DNA from: Chytriomyces cf. hyalinus JEL632
Taxonomy: Eukaryota; Chytridiomycota; Chytridiomycetes; Chytridiales; Chytriomycetaceae
Length of the DNA: 64,000 bases
Reading direction: 5' to 3'
Assembly: GCA_025435555.1 (NCBI GenBank)
Contig: JAIWWG010000001.1
Coordinates: forward strand, 744,001-808,000
Part shown: positions 33,235 through 42,536 of the stretch, one piece after another
Layout: each line of letters begins with the position of its first letter
Position numbering within the stretch: the stretch's first letter is position 1
Position numbers and translations under genes: made by a program
The notes under the pieces: model-generated
Database searches by the model: none
Told to the model about the DNA's origin: nothing
Seen by the model: the letters and a program-made list of their open reading frames with translations, nothing else

Positions 33235-33581
33235 TGTTATTTCTGATTCAAATTGGGTGTACAACCTTGCAACTTTTAAATACCCTTCATTTTATTTATT
33301 TCATCCCAGACAGCAGAACCCCTTCATCACACACTCCATGGATGCATATCAATCAGAGTAGCGCTCTACCTTGGATATGCTTATCCACAATTCCACGATG
33401 GCTACTCACATCCAAGCTTTCCTTATACATCCAAGGACAAGTATGTATAGGCTGCGCTTTATACTGAGCGACTCTTGCACAGCCGAGACGCGGGGTAACT
33501 CTGGCCTTGTCAACGCGAACGACGCGTGAACAGGGGAGCAAGGATAAAATGTGAACGTTGGAGAAAAAGAAGACGAAAAAA
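33235..33581. other. Divergent promoter region
   Basis: About 350 bp between the small secreted protein and NSP1. TTTAAATA-type sequence near 33277 (minus-strand TATA candidate) is 40-50 nt from the secreted-protein start. Nothing else seen. Confidence 0.4.
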
Positions 33582-35757
33582 ATGAGTTTAGTCCGAGTCC
33601 AACACAACCACGTTTTATACAGCGACACTAACGTACATGCACAGGCTTCAGTTTCGGTCAGCCCTCGAAAGACGCGAACGCAAATAGTAGCGCCGCTCAG
33701 CCTCCTGCAAGTGGCGGGTTCTCGTTCGGGGCAACACCATCGTTTGGGGCAGCGCCGTCCAGCGCCCAGGGAGCCCCCGCCCCCGCATTTGGATTCGGAT
33801 CGGCGCCAGCGACGACCGCTAGTGGAAGCGGCGGATTCTCGTTCGGAGCCGCGTCGAACGCAGCACCGCCCTCGTCCGCAGCCGGTGGGTTCTCGTTTGG
33901 GGCTCCAGCCGCGTCTTCTGCTCAGCAACCGGCATCGTCAACTGGTGCATTGTCGTTTGGTGCACCCGCTTCTGGTGCTTTGTCGTTTGGTGCTCCCGCC
34001 GCCAAACCTGCTTCAGGTGGATTCTCTTTCGCCCCAGCTTCAAGTGCAGCGCCAGCTGCCCCTGCGTCTGGCGCATTCTCGTTTGGAGCCACTTCCGCCG
34101 CTCCAGCAGCTTCTTCTGCCGCTCCAGCAGCCGCGGGCGGGTTTTCGTTTGGAGCACCAGCCAGCGCTGCTCCGGCCGCATCGACCGCTGCTGCTTCTGC
34201 TGCAGCCCCAGCTGCGAGTGGCTTCTCGTTTGGAGCACCTGCCAGCACTGCTGCGGCACCTGCTCCTGCTTCTGGAGGATTTTCATTCGGATCCGCGCCT
34301 GCAGCAGCAGCACCCGCGCCCGCTGCAACCCAATCAACTCAATCAGGCGGTTTGTTTGGATTCGGAGCTGCTTCGAATGCGCCTCAGCCAGCAGCAGCAA
34401 CAACAGCACCAGCAGCAGGCGGATTGTTTGGAAGCGCCGCACCAGCCACACCGTCAACGTCAGGCCTGTTTGGCGCTGCAACAAATACCGCGACTGCAGC
34501 TTCTACGCCTGCAGCTAAAGCACCAGCGGCAGCAGCCGCGCCTTCTTTTTCAATCGGAGGATTTGGCGCGTCCGCCACTGCCACACCCGCACCTGCTTCT
34601 GGTGCAGCGGCATCAACTGCAGCAAAGCCAGAAGCGCCTAAATTTGGAGGCTTTGGAGCACCCGCAACGTGTAAGACTTTGGCCTTTACTTTCTTATTTT
34701 TCTTCTGCTTCATTCAGGTTTTTAAGACTGCATACTCATATGCTGTACAATTTGTAGCAGTGCCTGCTGCCACACCTGGACCTCTGAACGTCAAGGATCT
34801 TTCTGCAAGTGAGTAACTGAAGTTGAATTCCCAATATTTTCAATGTTCATCCAGAAAATTCGATTGCAGCTCCGGCAGCAACCGCCCCAGCAAAATCCAT
34901 CTTGAGCACCAGCGCGACACTTGGAACTGGCGCAACAGCAACAACGTCAACGGCCGCGACTCCGGCGGCGGCAGCACCCTCAGGCGGTCTGAAATCTCTG
35001 AAGGGCAAAACTTTGGATGAACTGCTCAACAAGTGGCAGCATGACTTGGACAATGCAACCAAAGATTTCCATCGACAAGCCGTAGAAGTTGCAACATGGG
35101 ACCGAATGCTGATTGAGAATGGATACAATGTTTGTGTATTGTCAAGTGTTTTCCATTTTGCAAAACTGAAGATGTGCTTTTTTTCTCAAGATTACGAAAT
35201 TGTACGAAAGCATCACGAAACTGGACGAAACGCAAACCAACATTGAGCAAACTCTCGAATACGTGGATTCTCAGCAAGTTGAGCTTGCCGGGGTGCTTGA
35301 CATGTATGAAGCCACAGTGAGAGCTTTGTTTGAAGGATCCAGCGATAAAAATGCCGCAGCATTATTGCAACAGCAGCAAGGACAACAGCAGCAAGGTCAA
35401 ACTGCTAGCGCTCGTGAGCCATTAAGACTTACCAGTGCCGATGAAGAACGTGAAAAGGCGTACGAGGTTGCCGAACAGTTGAACAAGCAAGTAGATTTGA
35501 TGGCTGCACAATTATCGGGCATTGTAGTTGAAATCAATAGTGCGAAAGCAGGTGGTGAAGCGAGTGACAGTGGGGATGTGCCTGGAAGCAGTGGGGGAGG
35601 AAGTGCTGTGGCCAAGATTGTCAAGATTCTTGACACGCATTTGACTAGTTTGCAGTGGTTGGATGGGACAGCAGAGGAGCTGGGAGTTAAGGTGTCTGAG
35701 CTCAGACGGAAAGGCGAGAAGGCGGTGGTGGAGGCTGAAAGAGTGCATTTGAGATGA
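33582..35757 (+). CDS. NSP1: FG nucleoporin NSP1 (Nup62 homologue)
   Basis: Five exons (33582-33585, 33645-34670, 34758-34808, 34855-35129, 35191-35757) encode about 640 residues. Exon 1 contributes only ATG plus one base; joined, the start reads MSFSFGQPSK, as in other NSP1 proteins, and the intron has an ACTAAC branch site. Residues 3-340 are FG repeats of the FSFGA type in an Ala/Ser/Pro-rich matrix, with two LFG/GFG types near the end. After a linker, the Nsp1_C coiled-coil region begins with 'LDELLNKWQHDLDNATKDFH', then 'TWDRMLIENGYNITKLYESI' and 'DSQQVELAGVLDMYE'. NSP1 fills the central pore channel with Nup57/Nup49 partners and also the Nup82 complex. A poly-Gln patch (about residue 500) interrupts the coiled coil. 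AATAAAA at 35791 is the likely polyadenylation signal. Confidence 0.93.
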
Positions 35758-36008
35758 AGACTGGCTTTAGTCACGCTGATGTGATACGGAAATAAAAGTT
35801 GGTCAAGCAAGAATGCTGCTGAGGCTCTCGTTTGGTTGGTGCCCGCGCGATAAAATTTGAAAGATTTTACGGCGATGTCAACAACGAAAGTCCGAAATGG
35901 GCAAAACAAACAATTTTGCTTCCGAAAAAAAAAAAAAAACTCAACTGTTGTTTGCTAAAAACAACAGTCCACGCGTCTACTTCGATCCCACACCTTCTTA
36001 ACACGCGC

Positions 36009-38246
36009 ATGCACCAAATGAGCGCAGTCGGCATTTCGATACCTCCGTGGAACCCCGCCAACTCTAAAGCACCCACACTCCGAACGAGAGCACAACATAG
36101 CCGATACCGCGCACTCTTTATCCTGCTTATCTGGGCTTTCGGATCTCTACTCCTGACCATGCAGAAGGTGCACCCGACAGTTCCCGTGAGCCCTGAAAGC
36201 GATACGCAGGATGTGAAACTGTTGCATGAGATTGTGCAAGGCGACAATACGGGTGGCGCATCCAAAGTGTCGCCGCAGCCCGAGATACATTCACAAAACC
36301 TGTCTGACGCCACGCTGAGCGATAAATCACATTTGCAGCAGCAGCAGAACGAGAAGAAGTTGACGGCGGGCACGGATGACATCAACCGCGTTTCAGACAG
36401 TCATTTCAAAGTGGATGGATTCAAGTATTGCATCCATCTGAATAACGCCACATTCAACCTGCATGTGCCGATTTTCAATTGGACGGGTGATGCATCGGCG
36501 GCTGCAAAGACGATCGACGAGATTAATCCGACATCGCGGCAGTTTATCGAATTCATGGATAAAACTGGAGAGCATATCAACACTGTCCTTCAAGGCGTGT
36601 TTCCAAACGTGTTTATTGAAGAGGTTCGAGCTTGCTTTTTTCTTTTTCATGACACGCGTTTTTTTTTTTAAAACTGAGTGTCTGCGTTTTTGTAAACAGC
36701 AAACAAAGAGGTTCTCGTGCTATGCAGCCGCCGATGGTTCAAATGCAAACGCAAATCTATCAGACTTTCGACTGTTGCATTCGGTGGACCGGTTCGGCTA
36801 TTTTGAAAGCATTCTCCCATCCATCCGTCCGCAGGCACCACCCAAAGACGCTTCCCCCGATTCAAAAGACCGGCTAAAGAACGAATACCGCCATCTCCGA
36901 AAGGATGGCAGCAAAAGGCGGTATAAAGTCGCTTACCTTCTCATGGTGCACGGGTCCGTTGAGCAACTGTCTGGAATCACACGGCTAATTGAGGAACTGG
37001 ATGACGGAAGTGCGGCGATTCTTGTTCACATTGATGCGAATGAGCATAGTTCCGACTTGCGTAATGAGATTCAAGATTTCATCACTCTTCGGGAGGCCGC
37101 GCTGATGGATCGGGATCGGATAGCCAATTTTACGAAAGTGGGTGTGCAGCAGGATAGTTTTAATCCGTACAGTATTGCTGGAAATGTTTTCATTGCCAAA
37201 AAATCGTACGAAGTGACGTGGGGTCATGGGAGTATTGTTTGGGTGCAGATGAATGGATTTTTTGAGTTGCTGGATTTGGCCGACTGGGATTATGTCATCA
37301 ACATGTCGGCATCGGATTGGCCGATGCGGAAGTCCAGGGAGATTCATCGGGTGTTGACGCAGCCAGAGTATTTGGGGAATAGTTTGATTCAGTATTGGCC
37401 TGATGATTGTGAGTACTGCTACTTCACAACTATGGTCATTGACCCAAAGTATCTTCAGTTTCATTTTCTCGTCGGTTATTGCCCCACTTGCACATTCGGC
37501 ACCCGAAATTTCATGACATTACGGTTTGGCACATGAATCAAATTGGTATCATGGTTCCGCCATTCCCACGCTGGCGATTTGGTGAGACATTGAACTGACC
37601 ATTCGACAAAGCCATCATACCAATTCATTTCCATTTTTTCTCTCAGTCAAGCATCATCAGTGGATGATTCTCGCGCGCGATTTCGTTGATCATTTACGAG
37701 ATTCTGATCAAGTAGCTTTGGCTCTGGCATATTGGGAGAATATGCTGGTAAGCAACAGTTTTCTGCGATGAGTATTGGGAAAGGACTGATCATTTATACT
37801 ATTATTGACAGATTCCTGATGAAAGCTTCTTCGGAACCGGTATGGGCAACATATATTACCTGTTACTATAAGATCATAACTTCACATTTATTTCTTTGCG
37901 CTCAGTTTTCCTCAATACGCCTCAATTTTCAAACCGCATCCTTAACACCAACAAGCGCTTTCTAAAATTCGCCAAGCAACCCGCGTCTCATCCGGAAACA
38001 CTTTCGATGAAGCACCACAAAGATATCGGCAAGGAACTGCGCGGGGAGGATCCAAAATATCTCTTCATGCGCAAAGTGAACCACACACTAAATACGACAG
38101 AGCTGCTGCTTGAATGGATATCCAAATACCATATCCGCAGGCATTTGGGCGATGACCGATCGTATGGATTTTTGGATGGGTTGCAGTTTATTCCGGGAAA
38201 TGATTCCATGAGGCGAATTCGGAAGATTAAGAAACTGGATCCCTAG
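36009..38246 (+). CDS. GT14-family glycosyltransferase (xylosyltransferase / core-2 branching type)
   Basis: Six exons (36009-36623, 36700-37408, 37459-37581, 37647-37747, 37812-37839, 37906-38246) give about 638 residues. A type II membrane anchor lies at residues 34-56 after a basic N-terminus. The GT14 'Branch' domain is recognisable: 'YKVAYLLMVHGSVEQLSGI', 'AAILVHIDANE', 'VTWGHGSIVWVQMNGFFELL', 'DYVINMSASDWPM', 'HHQWMILARDFVDHL' and 'IPDESFFGTVFLNTPQF'. This family adds xylose or GlcNAc from UDP-sugars in the Golgi. A long variable stem (residues 57-190) has a poly-Gln patch. Exon 5 is only 28 nt. The acceptor of exon 3 (37459) is the least certain junction. The specific sugar cannot be read from sequence. 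Confidence 0.88.
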
Positions 38247-38427
38247 CTAGTTTGAGAGGGGGAGGAGGGGAAAATAGCAATGCTATGTAAGCATTTGTAT
38301 GGGGATACGGATCTGTTGCCGATGTTTTTATCTTAAATCTATCTTATTTATTTATTCTTTTTCTGGTCTACCTGTAGAGTCTTATTGTGTTCAAGCCGCA
38401 TGTTTTTTGAATAGATCACAAATTTCC

Positions 38428-40310
38428 TCACCAGTCGTGCGCCATTACAGAAGACGCATTCGAAGTTGGAGCAAACATGGAAACTGCTCGTGCGTCTCTT
38501 ATCGGGGGCTTTTCCAAACTGCACTGCACTTCCGCATTCTTCATGCCCTTTTTAATATTGACTGGATACATTTGCTGCACTTTAGAAATCACAGGGCCCT
38601 GCTTCGCGCCCAGCAAGCTCAGAAAGTCATGGTTAGATGTTAGCTCTTTGATGACCTGATCAAACTGAAGTTGAAACTCGCGACGCACTCGCACGATTTC
38701 AGTTCTCTCAGCAATAATGTTTTGAGCGTATGCGTTATGCCGTTCTGCCAGTTTCACTTCAAACTCCCGCCTCACTTCAGCCAAAATTTCAAATGTTTCC
38801 TCATTCGAGATTCGACCAATTACCGTCGGCACGCTCTGCACAATCCAATCTTTCAATTCATCCACCTCGTTAATTTGCGGCGCCTGTTTGGGTCCTTCCA
38901 ACTTTTTATCCTGCAGATCGCGCGAGTTTGGCTTTTGAGAGTGTTTTGAAGTGGGCGTGTCGCGGGTACTTTTTCCGGGTCGCGAGTTGGTTCCGTTGGT
39001 GCGAGGACGTGTTGCTCCTTCACTTGAACCGGACCAGTTTTGATGCGTGAGGATTTCTTGGAGGTCTTTGATTTGAGTTTTCATGGATTTTAGTTTTTGT
39101 TCACGAGAGACGATGAGTTTTTGGTGGTGTTCTGGGACGTGGATGAGGTTGAAATGAGTCGGTTAGTGGGACAGGTGATGATAACAGGCTTGTTTTATTC
39201 TTTACCAAGAATGGAGTCTGCTTTGATTTTTTCGTCGCCAATGGTCATATAATCCTGGTTGATGAAAAACAAAGAAAAAGGTCACTAAGACGGCAAAGGA
39301 AAAAAATTTAAAAAAACACACACACCTCCGGATCGTGAATGCCATTTTTTTTCATGAGCTTTGTGTACTTTGAAATCTGAACTTTCATTTTGGATATGTC
39401 GTTGATTCTCTGAATTTGGAACGCGTCAGATCACGGCTTGTTGCCTGATAATCAAAGACAGGGATTCGCAGCAACTCACATCGTACGTATCCTTTTTCGC
39501 TTTCAGGATTTCGTGCTCCATTTGACTCATTGTAGCTTTATGATTTTGCTCCAGAGTTTCGATTTGATTCTGGAGCCCACTCTGTTCAACAAGGGGAGGC
39601 TCGTAAGAAACGAGTTAAGCTGCGGCATCATGCAAGGTTACTTTGCACACGAAGGAAACTCTCGACAGGCTGTCCAGCAGTTTTGATCTGAAGGCACTGT
39701 CCATCTTTTCCAAAGCCTGATTATAGTTGGCATGCGCGTCGTTCACTTTAGCCATCAGTTTATCCGTGAGGCATTTGATGGACTCGGTAATATTGCCATT
39801 GTATGTTGTCTTGGCTGCTGTCATGATATTGTATGTCTCCTCCAAAAGATTCAGATACACTTCCTCCACGTGCCGCATGTCCCCGATGGCACTGTAATCG
39901 GACTGAACAGGTCGATTAACTTTAAAGAGAGCGACGTATTCCATGGCGCTTTGAAGAACGCGCTGATAATCCGTACTCTGCTCTCCCCAAGTAAAGTCGG
40001 GAATGCGGTCTTCATCAGAAACAACGGCGGTAGCAGCCGGTCCAAAGGTGGGCGCGTCAACGACTTCGTACTTGTTCCGCGTGCGCTCAAACTCGCGTTT
40101 AAAATCGTTCCAAGAGTCAAGTGGGATCGCAGCGTTGTAAAGAAGGCAGACGGCCGTTTCGATACAGTCGCGGACAGTTTTGATGGTCTTCATTTCGAGG
40201 GTACCTAAGTTCTCGTGCAAGCTGGCCGAGTCGAGCAAAGAAAGGTCGGTCTCTCCTTCGGGGAACGGGAATTCATTCGCTGTCGAGGTTTCTGCGTGTC
40301 GGATTGCCAT
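38428..40310 (-). CDS. Coiled-coil protein of unknown function
   Basis: Five exons (40310-39642, 39581-39480, 39409-39326, 39254-39206, 39131-38428) give about 535 residues. It is not recognised. The N-terminal 220 residues are alpha-helical with a conserved-looking 'CIETAVCLLYNAAIPLDSWNDF' stretch. Exons 2-3 are heptad-rich coiled coil ('LQNQIETLEQNHKATMSQME', 'ISKMKVQISKYTKLMKKNGI'), followed by 'DYMTIGDEKIKADSIL', a Ser/Arg-rich disordered linker, another coiled coil ('FEVKLAERHNAYAQNIIAER') and a short tail. No signal peptide or membrane segment. It is head-to-head with the gene at 40422, 111 bp between starts. In a flagellated fungus, long coiled-coil proteins often belong to the axoneme or basal body, but nothing here proves that. 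Confidence 0.7.
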
Positions 40311-40421
40311 TTTTTTTGGAAGATTTTCCTTTGAACAAACGGCGACGAGTCACCAATCACCAACCACAAGGCAGTAAAACACCCCACCTCGCAACCTACT
40401 GCAGCATAAACGTACAAGAAT
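40311..40421. promoter_or_regulatory. Bidirectional promoter
   Basis: 111 bp between two divergent start codons. It contains two CAAT-like ACCAATCACCAACC units near 40350-40365 and no TATA box. Confidence 0.45.
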
Positions 40422-42042
40422 ATGCAGCGCAATCTCTCGCAGAAGTACATGGAAGTTGCGATGCTAAACAATGTGACCGGCGTCAACCAAATGGACCTCC
40501 TCTTTCCCGACGGCTCAATTGCCTCAGTTGCCCGTATTCCGTTCGTTGAGCATCCCTGGCAACACGCCGAAAAAGACGCCAAGCTTCTGCGCCGCGACAA
40601 TGTTCCGAAACCCAAAACTAACCGGACAAAGCTCCCTGAACAGACAGACACAAATCAAGCAACCCGTACTGCACGAGGATACTCTGTGGGAGAGGACGCG
40701 TTTTCAAATCGTGAAGGTACGCCCAAGCGCCGCAGTCGGTTTGATCAGAGAAGAAATGAAACATTGGCCACTCATTCGCGGGGAAAACACAGCGTGGCAC
40801 TGAGCGTTGAAGGCGTTCAGACAGCAGCCACGTTAAAGCCAGAGATGGAAAGGGACGCGGCAACCCAATCTCAGAAAGCAGACACGGTGAGTGAGGAGTT
40901 GTAGGTTATTCCCTACATCACTCTGGTATTAATGCATCAAATAGATTGGCCTGGCAAGATGTCTTCTCAAAGATGTCATGTCTAAAACGAGCCAAAACGA
41001 ATTGCCTCCAATTCAAACAAAATCGAAGCCCATGTCCCTGTTTGACGTGGAGGCATCATTGGACCAGGAGCCTCAAACCCATCTTCCCACACGCAGTAAC
41101 CCGCAGATTCGAAGGCAGTTATGGTGCGACACCTACAACAGCGCAGGCTTGACTGAATCCAGAAATGCATCCAAAATATTCACACAAATCCGACTCCCGA
41201 AAACCCCAAAACGGTCTAAAAAACGCGCTTCGCCAGCATCCTTAACACCGCTCCGTAGCCCTGATCAAAAACCGACTGAAGCCAAACAAGAAGTCGCTGC
41301 AAAAGAACTACCTCGCCACTATGCTCTACCGCACAACTCACATCTCCCACGGATCCCCTGCCACATGGAAAAGCCCGAAACACCTCTAACTCAGCTGCCT
41401 TTGGCAAAGCAAGCACTTCCTCATGTATACCCGTTTGAAAAAGTCAACACTGAACACTCGGATCGAATCCGGCCGCAACCGCCAATACCTTACACTCTCG
41501 GCAAGAGTATCGAAGAAATCATGGTCGATATGAATGGCGCATTGAATAATTTGTTCTTTTATCCGCACAAGAAAGAAGCTCCGCAGTTGTCAACGTCCAT
41601 GAACCAGCACATCGGACCAAAAGAGCGGCTGCGGAGACAATCGAAAATGCCGCGATATTTGACGCCGGGAATCGATGCGCAAGAAGATTCAGCAGACGGA
41701 GACATTCGCAAGGCTGTGAAAAAGAATGGCTTTGCGAATCGCGCGCGACGTGACTACAATTATTTTCATTTACGCCGCGAAGATTACTTCGAGCCACTTC
41801 GAGCGCAACGTATTGAAGTATCCAACGAAGCGGCGCCGCGTCTGGAGACAGTCTCGCACCAGGTGCCGTGTGTCGGCGGGTTGTTCGTTGCTGAGAGGAA
41901 ACTACCGGGACACGAGCTTAAGCGCGCAAAGGCACGGGAATTTAAAGAGAGCGTCCATGCGGTTGAGCCTACTCCGTGCGGCGAAAACGAAAAGAGTCTG
42001 GCGTTGGTTGGAAGCCACGTCAAAGCCAACTTCTTGTTGTGA
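40422..42042 (+). CDS. Unrecognised basic, probably disordered protein
   Basis: Two exons (40422-40886 and 40945-42042) give about 520 residues. The second exon opens in frame upstream of an internal ATG at 40978, and the phase-0 join (ACG / ATT) with GTGAGT and AATAG sites supports a single gene, not two. The N-terminal 50 residues (MQRNLSQKYMEVAML..., 'LLFPDGSIASVARIPFVEHP') look folded; the rest is rich in Arg, Lys, Pro, Gln, with scattered short motifs such as 'YDYFH'-like 'RDYNYFHLRREDYF' and 'TPLTQLPLAKQALPHVYPFE'. No signal peptide, membrane segment or known domain. It is paired head-to-head with the coiled-coil gene, hinting at joint expression. Confidence 0.65.
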
Positions 42043-42095
42043 CAGGGCCGTTTTAATAAATATTTTAAGACTTGCTCACATTTAACAAGCACGCA

Positions 42096-42380
42096 ATGCA
42101 CTCGGACGGAGTGCCTGAAACATGGCCGGAGCAGCGCAGTCGAATCTTGTCCCGCAGTGTGCCGGGAGCTATTGTTCGCGTCGCTGAGGTCGGCAGTGTT
42201 GGCCACTCTCTCTACATGAACAAAATGTCGACCGTGCTACGTGCACGCGGCATGGACGATGCCCGGACTCTTCCGCTGAACTACAGAATCGTCGAAAAGA
42301 GTCGCAGTGAAAGCGACGTTAGGGTCGACCGTTATTTGCACGGACACCCGTCGATGAGGCCTTACACCAGGTACTTGTAG
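42096..42380 (+). CDS. Small basic hypothetical protein
   Basis: 94 residues in one exon, beginning only 53 nt after the preceding stop. The sequence is rich in Arg, Ser and Met ('SRSVPGAIVRVAEVGSVGHS', 'STVLRARGMDDARTLPLNYR'), with a Pro/Tyr end (HPSMRPYTRYL). Codon use resembles its neighbours and the frame has no low-complexity bias. No family recognised. It could be a separate gene, or part of a longer transcript from the preceding gene. The evenly spread Tyr/Pro/Arg pattern is seen in some short microtubule-inner proteins, but that is only a guess. Confidence 0.45.
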   Translation: MHSDGVPETWPEQRSRILSRSVPGAIVRVAEVGSVGHSLYMNKMSTVLRARGMDDARTLPLNYRIVEKSRSESDVRVDRYLHGHPSMRPYTRYL

Positions 42381-42536
42381 ACTCTCCGTTTGAACACCCC
42401 CAACCCCCCGGATTACTGACTGTCTCATGCAATTGCATTCATTCTTCATGCCTCAATCAGTCCAAACGAGTTCCTTCCGCATTTTATTTATCTGCTCGAT
42501 GGTGGAAACGGTCGATGCGTATGCAAGCTGTGCAAC

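Noticed and set aside
33558-34757. 399-codon plus-strand frame rich in Leu, Pro, Gln and Arg
   Set aside because: It is an out-of-frame reading of the FG-repeat part of NSP1, which is firmly identified in the other frame.
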